From the NCBI RefSeq assembly GCF_018263905.1, contig NZ_JAAFZU010000055.1, positions 137,673 to 201,672 of the forward strand: a DNA stretch of 64,000 bases. Reading direction: 5' to 3'. Below are positions 1 through 8,250 of this stretch, in pieces. A program made the translations under genes and the position numbers. This DNA comes from Loktanella sp. SALINAS62 (GTDB lineage Bacteria > Pseudomonadota > Alphaproteobacteria > Rhodobacterales > Rhodobacteraceae). The number at the start of each line of letters is the position of its first letter. Position 1 is the first letter of the stretch. The notes under the pieces were generated by a model that searched no databases, was not told where the DNA came from, and saw only the letters and a program-made list of their open reading frames with translations.

Positions 1-767
1 TCTCGCAGGCGTTCACCGGCCTGCACCAGTTCACGTGACAAAAACGGCTTGCCCGCCTTGTCGCGCCGCCGCGACAGGCCCATGAGCGGCGTTTCGGTCG
101 CAATGAAACGCGATGCCACCTGACACCCGTTTGCCGCGATCCAATCGCCCTGCCCCGCAGTGGCATCCGAAAAACCCTGTGCGCGGTTTTCGTCCCGCGC
201 GGTCAGGCGCCGCAGTTCTGCCCGCCCGGCAGCAGTTACGAAATACCGCACGACGCGGGCCGCCGGATCGGCACAGGAAATCCAGTTCTGCAGGGCCATC
301 GCCTGCGCCATATCGCTTTCGACAATGGCGGTTTTCAGCGCTTTGCCTTCTCTGTCTTCTCGTACGATGACGGCGCTGTCCATATCACGGGCCACAGCCA
401 TGACCGCGCCCGGTTCACACAGACGGCGTAGAATATGCACCGCTTCGCGGTCGATGCGTGCCTTGCTGACAGGACGGGACAGATCAAAGGCAGATGCAGG
501 ATTTACAGACGTCATGGGGCCAGCCTTTTGGTTCAATTGTATGTCGGGCGCCGCATCCGTTTCAACCAGCGCGCGCAGGGCCGCATCAATCAGTGGATCG
601 TCACGCCGCGCCTCGCACGAACGGACCTGCCGCAAGATGGTCGACGGATGAACCTTGCGTTGCCGGGCCAGCGCCCGAATAGATCGACCATCGACCGTAT
701 GTGCCAAATAATCCCGAACCGGAGGCGGCACCCAGTCTGAAAAACCGCCTTTCCGTTGCATTTCCAT
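1..767 (-). CDS. DUF6456 domain protein, helix-turn-helix type (3' end beyond window)
   Basis: An open frame of 255 codons runs from an ATG at 767 off the left edge without a stop, so the C-terminus is missing. A GGGGAA motif lies 7 bases before the ATG; a second in-frame ATG follows at 761. The N-terminal third has a DNA-binding look (segment with DGRSIRALARQRKVHPSTILRQVR, resembling a resolvase-type helix-turn-helix). The last visible part (GLSRRRDKAGKPFLSRELVQAGERLR split over residues 230-255) is the hallmark of the DUF6456 family of Rhodobacteraceae. Function is unproven; a DNA-binding regulator is an inference. It is divergent from the DUF6477 gene, a pairing I recall as usual in this family. 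Confidence 0.8.
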   Translation of the reverse strand, partial: MEMQRKGGFSDWVPPPVRDYLAHTVDGRSIRALARQRKVHPSTILRQVRSCEARRDDPLIDAALRALVETDAAPDIQLNQKAGPMTSVNPASAFDLSRPVSKARIDREAVHILRRLCEPGAVMAVARDMDSAVIVREDREGKALKTAIVESDMAQAMALQNWISCADPAARVVRYFVTAAGRAELRRLTARDENRAQGFSDATAGQGDWIAANGCQVASRFIATETPLMGLSRRRDKAGKPFLSRELVQAGERLR

Positions 768-843
768 GTCCACGTTCCCCTTGCAGTCAACTGCAGTCGG
801 CCACGGCCGAACTGTCAATTTCGAACAACCTATGAGTGTCTCA

Positions 844-858
844 TTAACTATGCGTTAA
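844..858. promoter_or_regulatory. Candidate CtrA-binding site (TTAA-N7-TTAA)
   Basis: TTAA, seven bases (CTATGCG), TTAA: the full consensus of the alphaproteobacterial cell-cycle regulator CtrA. It lies between the divergent DUF6456 and DUF6477 genes, 77 bp and 145 bp from their starts, in an AT-rich stretch that also holds the palindrome TTAATATTAA (855-864). The pattern is seen directly; binding is inferred. Confidence 0.45.
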
Positions 859-1002
859 TATTAACGTCCTCGTAACGTTTTGCTCCAAAAGGATTAATTT
901 TTCTCACTGGATGCGTTCGGACATTGCCCGCTCAGCGCAACGCCCCATCGAATTGTGAAAATATGACATCGTTGAATGCTTTGATCGCAAGGAGACACGA
1001 AC

Positions 1003-1311
1003 ATGCTCGATCTTCACACGCAGGTGCGCCAGCTCAGCCGTCCGGCGCTTTTGGTGCGGGCGGCGCGGTTTGCCGTCGACGACTATCGACGCGGCAGGGA
1101 TCTGTCGCGGCTGCTGGATGGCCGTGTGCCGGCAACGCCCGGCCCCGCGCTGGTTGATTTGCTTGACATAGAAAAAGAGATGGATGCCGCCCGCAGTGCC
1201 GGGTCGCATGCCTATCAGGTTGGTCCGCACATCATCGCACTGGCAGCCATCATGTCAGAGGCGCGCGACCTTGCGGCCACGCGCCCCCTGATTGTGCCTG
1301 ACCCTACATGA
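1003..1311 (+). CDS. DUF6477 family protein
   Basis: A 102-residue protein preceded by a strong Shine-Dalgarno (AAGGAG, 8 bases before the ATG). The pattern LSRPALLVRAARFAVDDYRR followed by DLSRLL and a PGPALVDLLDIEKEMD segment matches the small DUF6477 family of Rhodobacteraceae, for which no function is known to me. It has no signal peptide or membrane segment, and looks helical and cytoplasmic. It converges on and overlaps by 8 bases the 3' end of the methyltransferase-family gene, so the two transcripts probably interfere or share a termination zone. Confidence 0.8.
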   Translation: MLDLHTQVRQLSRPALLVRAARFAVDDYRRGRDLSRLLDGRVPATPGPALVDLLDIEKEMDAARSAGSHAYQVGPHIIALAAIMSEARDLAATRPLIVPDPT

Positions 1312-2851
1312 AACTGTCGGGGTTTTCGGCTTTTTTTGCGGCGACGAACGCACGCAGCCGCGCTTCGATTTCGGGGTCAAGCGCTGGTTGCTGATAGGTG
1401 TCGATCATGCGCTTGACGCGCAGGCTTGCCAGCGCCTGCGTGTCGCGCGCACCTTCTTCGTCCCATGTCTCGAACGGTTTGTAATCGAACAACTCCGACC
1501 GCCAGAACGCCGATTTGAAATTTTCCTGCGTATGCGCGCAGCCCAGATAGTGGCCACCGGGACCGACCTCTGCGATGGCGCCCATTGCTTGGGCGTTTTC
1601 GGACAGATCCACGCCTTTTGCGAACTGATGCAGCGCACCCAGTTGGTCTGCGTCCATCACGAACTTTTCAAAGCTGGCGACAAGCCCGCCTTCCAGCCAG
1701 CCGCAGGCATGCAGCATGAAATTCACCCCCGACAAAAGACCCATGTTCAGGCTGTTGGCTGATTCGTATGCGGCCTGCGCATCGGGTAGTTTTGACCCGC
1801 AGAATCCGCCTGCCGACCGATATGGCAGGTTCAGACGACGCGCCAACTGCCCCACGCCATAGGTGATCTGGCTGGCTTCCGGCGTGCCGAACGTCGGCGC
1901 ACCAGAATTCATGTCGATCGAGGTGACGAAGGCGCCCATCACGACCGGCGCACCGGGCCGGACCAGTTGGGAATAGGCGATCCCGGCCAGACCTTCGGCC
2001 AGAACCTGCGTCAGCGTCCCCGCCACCGATGTCGGCGCCATCGCACCGCCGACGATGAACGGGCTGATGATGCTGGCCTGATTGTGGCGCGCAAAGACTT
2101 CCAGCGCACCCATCATGACCGAATCAAACGTCAGCGGAGAGTTGATGTTGATCAGGGACGTCATGACCGTGTTGTTTTCGACGAATTCATCACCGAACAG
2201 GATCTTGCACATATCGACCGAATCCTGCGCCCGGCTAGGTTCGGTGACGGACCCCATGAACGGCTTGTCCGACAACGTCATATGCGCCAACAGCATGTCC
2301 AGATGGCGCTTGTTGACGGGAATGTCGGTCGGTTCGCAGACCGTGCCACCGGAATGGTGCAACCATTTGGACATATAGGCCAGTTTCACGAACTTTTCGA
2401 AATCCGCCATCGTGGCGTAGCGGCGCCCGCCTTCGACGTCGCGCACGAATGGCGGGCCGTAGACAGGTGCCAGCACCAGATTGCGGCCCCCCACAACGAC
2501 GGATCGTTCAGGATTGCGGGCATGTTGCGTGTATTGCGACGGGGCTGTGCTGCACAGCTTGCGGGCCAGCCCGCGCGGGATTCGCACGCGTTCGCCTTCG
2601 ATCTGGGCACCGGCGGCACGCCAGCGTTCCAGTGCATCGGGATTATCCACAAAGTTGACGCCGATTTCGGCAAGCACCGTTTCGGCGTTGCGCTCGATCA
2701 GATCCAGCGCATCTTCGGTCAGGACTTCGTAGTTGGGAATGTTGCGTTCGATGTAACGCGCGGTTTCGACGCTGATGGCCGTCCGTTCGGCGCGTCGGGC
2801 TGCCCCGCCACCGCCACGGGCCCTGCGGCTGGGGGATGCTGTATCTGTCAT
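1304..2851 (-). CDS. Trimethylamine methyltransferase (MttB) family protein, non-pyrrolysine
   Basis: The 515-residue protein has the MttB superfamily layout: a short Ala/Arg-rich N-terminal tail, then IERNAETVLAEIGV and a TIM-barrel body with GLxGIAYSQLVRPGAPVVMG and an EVGPGGHYLGCAHT stretch near the C-terminus. The frame has no internal amber codon, so this is the pyrrolysine-free branch, whose characterised members (such as MtgB) demethylate quaternary amines like glycine betaine onto a corrinoid protein. No corrinoid protein or reactivase gene lies nearby, so the substrate here is open. An AGAGG ribosome site precedes the ATG. Such genes are frequent in marine roseobacters, which use osmolyte-derived methylamines. 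Confidence 0.85.
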   Translation of the reverse strand: MTDTASPSRRARGGGGAARRAERTAISVETARYIERNIPNYEVLTEDALDLIERNAETVLAEIGVNFVDNPDALERWRAAGAQIEGERVRIPRGLARKLCSTAPSQYTQHARNPERSVVVGGRNLVLAPVYGPPFVRDVEGGRRYATMADFEKFVKLAYMSKWLHHSGGTVCEPTDIPVNKRHLDMLLAHMTLSDKPFMGSVTEPSRAQDSVDMCKILFGDEFVENNTVMTSLININSPLTFDSVMMGALEVFARHNQASIISPFIVGGAMAPTSVAGTLTQVLAEGLAGIAYSQLVRPGAPVVMGAFVTSIDMNSGAPTFGTPEASQITYGVGQLARRLNLPYRSAGGFCGSKLPDAQAAYESANSLNMGLLSGVNFMLHACGWLEGGLVASFEKFVMDADQLGALHQFAKGVDLSENAQAMGAIAEVGPGGHYLGCAHTQENFKSAFWRSELFDYKPFETWDEEGARDTQALASLRVKRMIDTYQQPALDPEIEARLRAFVAAKKAENPDSFM

Positions 2852-2978
2852 GATGGGCCTCTTTGCGCTTGTGTTGCTCTCTCATACGGCGCGCGCTGTT
2901 GCATCGAAGGCTGACAAACGCCCTTCAACGTACGAAAGCGACATTGCAGCGGACCGTTCGACAGCATAATCAGACGGC

Positions 2979-4553
2979 ATGGATATGACTGACCACGAAC
3001 GCCTGCTGATCATCGACTTCGGAAGCCAGGTCACGCAATTGATTGCGCGCCGCCTGCGGGAACTGAACGTCTATTGTGAAATTCACCCATTTCAGAACGT
3101 GACTGACGCGTTTCTGGCCGATTTCGCGCCGAAAGCCGTTATCTTTTCGGGCGGACCGGACAGCGTGACGCGCGCCGGGTCGCCGCGACCGCCCCGGTCG
3201 GTCTACGATCTGGGCGTGCCGATTCTGGGCATTTGCTATGGCCAGCAGGTCATGATGCAGGATCTGGGCGGCCACGTCGAAGGCGGCAAGATTTCCGGCG
3301 GCGGCGGCACGGCCGAATTCGGGCGCGCTTTTGTCAAACCGGTGGACAAGCTTGACCTGCTGGAAGGGTGGTTCACGCTGGACCGCGAACAGGTCTGGAT
3401 GAGCCACGGCGACCACGTCGCGCGGATCGCGCCCGGCTTTCAGGTCTACGGCACATCGCCCAACGCCCCCTTTGCAGTCACAGCCGACGCGACGCGCCAT
3501 TTCTACGCCGTGCAGTTCCACCCAGAGGTGCACCACACCCCGAACGGCGCGAAACTTTACGAAAACTTTGTTCGACTGGCGGGTTTCAGCGGCGATTGGA
3601 CGATGGACGCCTACCGTGAACAGGCCATCGCCGCGATCCGCGAACAAGTCGGTGATAAACAGGTCATTTGCGCGCTTTCGGGCGGCGTCGACAGTTCCGT
3701 CACCGCAATTTTGATCCACGAAGCGATCGGTGAACAACTGACCTGCGTGTTCGTCGATCACGGTCTGCTGCGCCTGGGAGAGGCCGAGCAGGTCGTCACC
3801 ATGTTCCGCGACCATTACAACCTGAACCTGATCCACGCCGACGAAGCAGACCTGTTTCTGGGCAAGCTCGACGGTGTCAGCGACCCCGAAACAAAGCGTA
3901 AGATCATCGGCGGTCTGTTCATCGACGTGTTCCAGAAATACGCCAACGATATCGAAGGCGCAGAGTTTCTGGCCCAAGGGACGCTGTATCCCGACGTCAT
4001 CGAATCGGTCAGCTTTTCGGGTGGCCCGTCTGTCACCATCAAAAGCCATCACAACGTGGGTGGCCTGCCCGAAAAGATGGGGCTGAAACTGGTCGAACCC
4101 CTGCGTGAATTGTTCAAGGACGAGGTCCGCGCGCTGGGTGTCGAACTGGGTCTGCCGCCCAGTTTCATCGGGCGTCACCCTTTCCCCGGTCCCGGCCTTG
4201 CGATTCGCTGTCCCGGAGAGATCACGCGCGAAAAGCTGGAAATCCTGCGGCTGGCCGATGCGGTGTTCATCGACCAGATCCGCCTGCATGGCCTGTATGA
4301 CGATATCTGGCAGGCCTTTGTCGCGATCCTGCCCGTGCGTACAGTCGGAGTCATGGGTGATGGCCGCACCTACGATTTCGCCTGCGCGCTGCGCGCCGTC
4401 ACATCCGTCGACGGCATGACCGCGGATTATTATCCGTTCAGCCATGAATTTCTGGGCGAAACCGCCACCCGCATCATCAACGAGGTGCCGGGCATCAATC
4501 GCGTGACCTATGACATCACGTCGAAACCGCCGGGCACGATCGAATGGGAATGA
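2979..4553 (+). CDS. guaA: GMP synthase (glutamine-hydrolysing)
   Basis: Converts XMP to GMP with glutamine and ATP, the last step of guanine nucleotide synthesis. The 524 residues are full length. Residues 1-200 are the class I glutamine amidotransferase, with nucleophile Cys86 in GICYGQQ and His/Glu in QFHPEVHHT. The ATP-pyrophosphatase follows with the PP-loop [12 protein letters not shown], and the dimerisation domain ends in the conserved KPPGTIEWE. The start ATG has only a weak ribosome site; a second ATG follows two codons later. The last 10 bases overlap the downstream monooxygenase gene, so the three genes at 2979-5679 are probably one transcript. Confidence 0.97.
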   Translation: MDMTDHERLLIIDFGSQVTQLIARRLRELNVYCEIHPFQNVTDAFLADFAPKAVIFSGGPDSVTRAGSPRPPRSVYDLGVPILGICYGQQVMMQDLGGHVEGGKISGGGGTAEFGRAFVKPVDKLDLLEGWFTLDREQVWMSHGDHVARIAPGFQVYGTSPNAPFAVTADATRHFYAVQFHPEVHHTPNGAKLYENFVRLAGFSGDWTMDAYREQAIAAIREQVGDKQVICALSGGVDSSVTAILIHEAIGEQLTCVFVDHGLLRLGEAEQVVTMFRDHYNLNLIHADEADLFLGKLDGVSDPETKRKIIGGLFIDVFQKYANDIEGAEFLAQGTLYPDVIESVSFSGGPSVTIKSHHNVGGLPEKMGLKLVEPLRELFKDEVRALGVELGLPPSFIGRHPFPGPGLAIRCPGEITREKLEILRLADAVFIDQIRLHGLYDDIWQAFVAILPVRTVGVMGDGRTYDFACALRAVTSVDGMTADYYPFSHEFLGETATRIINEVPGINRVTYDITSKPPGTIEWE

Positions 4554-4816
4554 TCCATTTGACCGGCACGATGACTTGCCCGCCTGACCGTCTGGACAGC
4601 GTGCGGGCAGCACTGCCGGTTCACGTGGCCCTTACCCGCGCCGAACCCGGATGCGTCCAGTTCGACGTGACAGAACCTGAACAAGGCGTCTTTGCCGTGT
4701 CGGAAATCTTTGCCGACCGCCCTGCATTTGACGCCCACCAGTCGCGTGCTGCATCAAGCGATTGGGCACGCACTACCGACGGATTGCCGCGCGATTACAG
4801 CGTGACTGAAAAATGA
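4544..4816 (+). CDS. Antibiotic biosynthesis monooxygenase (ABM) / quinol monooxygenase-like protein
   Basis: A 90-residue ferredoxin-like fold protein of the ABM superfamily, recognised by [21 protein letters not shown], then [18 protein letters not shown] and a [19 protein letters not shown] segment. Family members such as YgiN act on quinols or are cofactor-free monooxygenases; the substrate of this one is unknown. It starts inside the 3' end of guaA and its stop overlaps the start of the next gene (ATGA), which indicates translational coupling. A second ATG two codons in (4550) is an equally possible start. Confidence 0.75.
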   Translation: MGMIHLTGTMTCPPDRLDSVRAALPVHVALTRAEPGCVQFDVTEPEQGVFAVSEIFADRPAFDAHQSRAASSDWARTTDGLPRDYSVTEK

Positions 4817-5679
4817 CACCGACACTGCGCGCCTGTCTGTGGATGATTGGCGCGATCATGTCATTCACCGCAATGGCAGTTGCCGGTCGTCAGATTAGCT
4901 TTGCCCTCGATACCTTTGAAATCATGCTCTATCGCAGCTTGTTGGGTATCGTGATCGTGGTCACGGTGGGCGGTCTGGCCGGCACATTGAACCAAATCGA
5001 ACGGCGCGATCTTCGGCTGCATGGCGTGCGGAATCTGGCGCATTTCACCGGTCAGAACCTGTGGTTCTTTGCCGTTGCCAGCATCCCACTGGCACAGGTC
5101 TTTGCGCTGGAATTCACCACGCCCATCTGGGTGCTTTTGCTGTCACCGCTGTTTCTAAGCGAGCGGATCACCCGCAACGGCGCAATCGCCGCGCTGGTCG
5201 GTTTCGTAGGCGTGCTGATCGTGACGCGTCCGGGGTCGATCCCCGTCACGCCCGGTCTGTTGGCGGCGGCTGGTTGCGCGATCTTTTTCGCGCTGTCCGC
5301 GATCTTTACCCGTCGCCTGACGCAATCCCACACCATCACCTGCATCCTGTTCTATCTGACCACCATGCAGGCGGTGTTCGGTTTGGTATGCGCGGGCTGG
5401 GATATGGATATCGCCCTGCCATCAGCCACCACCCTACCGTGGCTTGTGGTCATTGGCTGCGCAGGCCTGCTGGCGCATTTTTGTCTGACGACAGCCCTGT
5501 CACTGGCACCCGCCACCATCGTGATGCCCATCGATTTCGCACGCCTGCCAACGGTGGCGATCATCGGCGCGGTCGCTTATTCCGAACAATTGGACCCGTG
5601 GCTGTTCCTGGGTGCGGCGTTCATTGTGGCAGGGAATTACGTCAACCTGCGCAAGCCCAAGCGTGTGCTGACAACCTGA
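4813..5679 (+). CDS. EamA/DMT-family inner-membrane transporter
   Basis: A 288-residue protein with about ten hydrophobic segments in two homologous EamA repeats (roughly residues 1-140 and 145-280), the arrangement of drug/metabolite exporters such as RhaT/YdcZ relatives. Conserved features include FTIPIW-like EFTTPIWVLLLSPLFLSERI at the end of the first half and the duplicated PIDFARLPTVAIIG in the second. It overlaps the preceding gene by four bases. The substrate cannot be predicted; roseobacter relatives are usually annotated as exporters of metabolites or amino acids. Confidence 0.85.
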   Translation: MTPTLRACLWMIGAIMSFTAMAVAGRQISFALDTFEIMLYRSLLGIVIVVTVGGLAGTLNQIERRDLRLHGVRNLAHFTGQNLWFFAVASIPLAQVFALEFTTPIWVLLLSPLFLSERITRNGAIAALVGFVGVLIVTRPGSIPVTPGLLAAAGCAIFFALSAIFTRRLTQSHTITCILFYLTTMQAVFGLVCAGWDMDIALPSATTLPWLVVIGCAGLLAHFCLTTALSLAPATIVMPIDFARLPTVAIIGAVAYSEQLDPWLFLGAAFIVAGNYVNLRKPKRVLTT

Positions 5680-5805
5680 GGCGGCATTCACGTCACAGTC
5701 CGGATCGCGCGCTCAATGTAACGTAAGGTCGCAGATTGACGGAATCGAAATGCTTTTTCAGACATGGAAGACAAAATATTTTTCTTTCATGGATGGGATG
5801 GAGAC

Positions 5806-7230
5806 ATGAAACTTTCACTTACGACTGGCGCAGCATTGTTGCTGACGACAGCCGCCTCTGCAGGCGGCATCGACCGCACGCTGAACAATTACGCTGTCCT
5901 GTTCGAGGATGGAAACTACACCGAACTGTCATTCGCATTCGTGCGCCCTGACGTATCGGGGGATTACCCCGTGAACCGGCCCGCATTCGACGGCGGCAGC
6001 ACCGGCACGATGTCCGAAGATTTCAACACCGCCGCCTTTTCGCTGAAATACGCGCTGAACGACAAATTCGATCTGGGCATGTTCGTCAACCAGCCCTTCG
6101 GTGCGAACGCCAGCTACCCCGATGGCCCCTATCAGGGCTTGTCGGCAGAATGGGATTCCAACCAGATCGCACTGGTGCTGAAATATCAGGCGACCCCGAA
6201 CGTCAGCGTTTACGGCGGTCTGCGCAGCATCGAAAGCCGGGCGAATATCGTCATCCCCAACCGTCTGGTGGCCTTGCCGCTGGCCAGCGTACTTGGCGCG
6301 CGTGCCACCGCGCAAGGCGAAGCAGCGGCAGCACTAGGAGATAAGGCCCGTAGTCTTGGTGAATTGGCTACTCAGCAGGGTGCGGAAGCACTTGTTTTGG
6401 GTGCTACCGCTACAACAATCGAAGAAGGCGAGGCTGCCGCTGCGCTTGGGGCCACAGCTATAGCGAACGGCGAAGAGGCAACAAGACTGGGCGCCGAAGC
6501 GACCGCCCAAGGCGACGCCGCGCGCGCGCTTGGCGCGCAAGCGACCGCCATCGCGGATTCCGCGTTCAACGACAGCCCGACCGACGGCCCCTATACCTAC
6601 ACCGCCAATACGGAAAAGGACCGGGCGACCAGCTACATTCTGGGCGTCGCCTATGAACGTCCCGAAATCGCACTGCGCGTCGCGCTGACCTACGAATCGG
6701 GCTATACGCACAAATTCGTCACCAGCGAAAACATCGACGCCCTGCCTGCCGCACAGATCAACACCGTGACAGAGGTCGATATGCCCGACGTCTTCACACT
6801 GGATTTCCAATCCGGTGTTGCGGCGGACACGCTTGTTTTCGGGTCCATCCGGCACGCCACATGGTCGGACTGGGAAGTGCGCCCCGCAGGCTATCAGGCC
6901 GTTACGGGTCTTCGCGTGACCGGCATCGACAGCGATGTAACGACCTATCGTCTGGGCGTCGGTCGTCAGATCACCGAAGACTTTTCCGCCTTTGCGCGCG
7001 TGACCTATGAAAAGGGCAATGGCGACGTTCTATCGCGTCTGGCACCGACCGACGGTTCGACCGCATTCGGCGTCGGCGGCACCTATAACTACGATGCGTT
7101 CAAGATCACCGGCGGAGTCGAATATATCACCTTTGGCGACGGCCTGGACAACGAAAACGAAGCGCTGGCCGTGTCGTTCAACGACAATGACGCTTTGGCC
7201 GTTGGCCTGTCGGTCGGATACCGTTTCTGA
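5806..7230 (+). CDS. FadL/OmpP1-type outer-membrane transport protein with repeat insert
   Basis: A 474-residue outer-membrane protein with a signal peptide (MKLSLTTGAALLLTTAASA). The start at 5806 is chosen over an in-frame ATG at 5764 because a purine-rich GGGATGGAG precedes it and the signal peptide begins there. The body has the aromatic beta-strand pattern of FadL-family long-chain hydrophobic compound channels and ends in the barrel signature VGLSVGYRF with terminal Phe. Residues about 163-250 are an Ala/Gly-rich repeat insert described separately, placed between two strands and so predicted in a loop. The gene stands alone, with a strong terminator after it. Confidence 0.85.
   Translation: MKLSLTTGAALLLTTAASAGGIDRTLNNYAVLFEDGNYTELSFAFVRPDVSGDYPVNRPAFDGGSTGTMSEDFNTAAFSLKYALNDKFDLGMFVNQPFGANASYPDGPYQGLSAEWDSNQIALVLKYQATPNVSVYGGLRSIESRANIVIPNRLVALPLASVLGARATAQGEAAAALGDKARSLGELATQQGAEALVLGATATTIEEGEAAAALGATAIANGEEATRLGAEATAQGDAARALGAQATAIADSAFNDSPTDGPYTYTANTEKDRATSYILGVAYERPEIALRVALTYESGYTHKFVTSENIDALPAAQINTVTEVDMPDVFTLDFQSGVAADTLVFGSIRHATWSDWEVRPAGYQAVTGLRVTGIDSDVTTYRLGVGRQITEDFSAFARVTYEKGNGDVLSRLAPTDGSTAFGVGGTYNYDAFKITGGVEYITFGDGLDNENEALAVSFNDNDALAVGLSVGYRF
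6292..6555 (+). repeat. Degenerate LG-rich 7/14-residue repeat inside the FadL-like gene
   Basis: About 88 codons encode imperfect units that begin with LG: LGARATAQGEAAAA, three 7-residue units, LGATATTIEEGEAAAA, LGATAIANGEEATR, LGAEATAQGDAARA, LGAQATAIAD. The basic step is seven residues (LGxxAxx), usually paired to 14. The outer units use GC-rich codons like the rest of the gene, while about 6334-6480 uses CTA, GGA, CTT, GGT, GCT and ACT codons that are rarer around it. The 14-residue step recalls YadA-type head repeats, but the similarity is only in pattern. Confidence 0.8.
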
Positions 7231-7253
7231 ACTGACGGACGCGCGACAATCGC

Positions 7254-7284
7254 AAAAGCCCCGCCCGTTCACGGCGGGGCTTTT
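7254..7284 (+). terminator. Rho-independent terminator after the FadL-like gene
   Basis: A perfect 12-bp inverted repeat (AAAAGCCCCGCC / GGCGGGGCTTTT) around a 7-base loop, ending in four T, 23 bases after the stop codon. Confidence 0.9.
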
Positions 7285-7332
7285 CGCATGTTCCGGGTTG
7301 GTCCGGCGCCCTGAACCAGCGTAAGTGACCCC

Positions 7333-8250
7333 ATGACCATTGCCATTCCCCAAAAGACGTTATCGACGCGCGCGTGGGCCGAACTGGGCCTGTTGTCGCT
7401 GATCTGGGGTGGTTCGTTCCTGTCGATCCGCATCGCATTGGACGAAATCGGCCCCCTGACCGCAGTGGCCCACCGCGTCGGATGGGCCGCGCTGATCCTG
7501 TGGACCTACGTTATCCTGCGCAGGCTGCCGCTGCCACGCAGCCCACGTGTCTGGATCGGGTTCGCCGGTATGGGTCTGCTGAACAACGCGATCCCGTTCA
7601 CACTGATGGCATGGGGGCAGCTGCATATCGAAACCGGGCTGACCGCGATCCTGAACGCGTCCACCGCCCTGTTCGGTGTTCTGGCCGCAGCCCTGTTTTT
7701 GTCGGATGAGCGATTGACCTGGCGCAAGCTCAGCGGTGTGTCGCTGGGGTTTGCAGGCGTGGTCATCGCCATCGGACCGCAGGCGCTAGCCAGTTTCGAT
7801 ATCAGGTCGCTGGGCCAACTGGCGGTGATCGGCGGCACCGTATCGTATGCGCTGGCAGGCGTCTGGGCGCGCAAGATGCTGGGCGGGCTGACGCCGCAGG
7901 TGGCAACCGCAGGCATGCTGACTTCATCCGCGTTAATCATGATTCCGCTGGCCCATATTGTCGACGGTCCGATGACATTGGATCTGACTCCACGCACCTG
8001 GGCTGCGATTGGCTATTATGCCGTCGTTGCCACGGCAGTCGCCTATCTGTTGTACTACCGCGTGCTAGCCATGGCGGGGTCCGGCAACCTGATGCTTGTC
8101 ACATTGATGGTGGCCCCCGTCGCCATCACGCTTGGCGCAATCGTGCTGAACGAAGACCTGCCGCCACGCGCCTATGCAGGGTTCGTCATCCTTGCGGCTG
8201 GTCTGCTGATCCTGAACCGACGACGGACAAGACCGCCCTTGCGGCCCTAA
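7333..8250 (+). CDS. EamA/DMT-family inner-membrane transporter
   Basis: A 305-residue, ten-segment membrane protein with two EamA domains. Typical features are LGLLSLIWGGSFLSIRIALDEIGP at the N-terminus, NNAIPFTLMAWGQLHIETGLTAILNASTALFGVLAAALFLSDERLT in the first half and the mirror-image segment ending LGAIVLNEDLPPRAYAGFVIL. It is not closely similar to the EamA protein at 4813-5679. Its 3' end overlaps the convergent lpxB gene by 65 bases. Substrate unknown. Confidence 0.87.
   Translation: MTIAIPQKTLSTRAWAELGLLSLIWGGSFLSIRIALDEIGPLTAVAHRVGWAALILWTYVILRRLPLPRSPRVWIGFAGMGLLNNAIPFTLMAWGQLHIETGLTAILNASTALFGVLAAALFLSDERLTWRKLSGVSLGFAGVVIAIGPQALASFDIRSLGQLAVIGGTVSYALAGVWARKMLGGLTPQVATAGMLTSSALIMIPLAHIVDGPMTLDLTPRTWAAIGYYAVVATAVAYLLYYRVLAMAGSGNLMLVTLMVAPVAITLGAIVLNEDLPPRAYAGFVILAAGLLILNRRRTRPPLRP

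Noticed and set aside
1967-2914. 315-codon open frame on the plus strand
   Set aside because: Antisense to the MttB-family gene; rich in Arg, His and Gln as expected for the complement of GC-rich coding DNA.
2970-4613. 547-codon open frame on the minus strand
   Set aside because: It is antisense to guaA along its whole length; guaA has every catalytic motif, and the antisense protein has no recognisable family or ribosome site.
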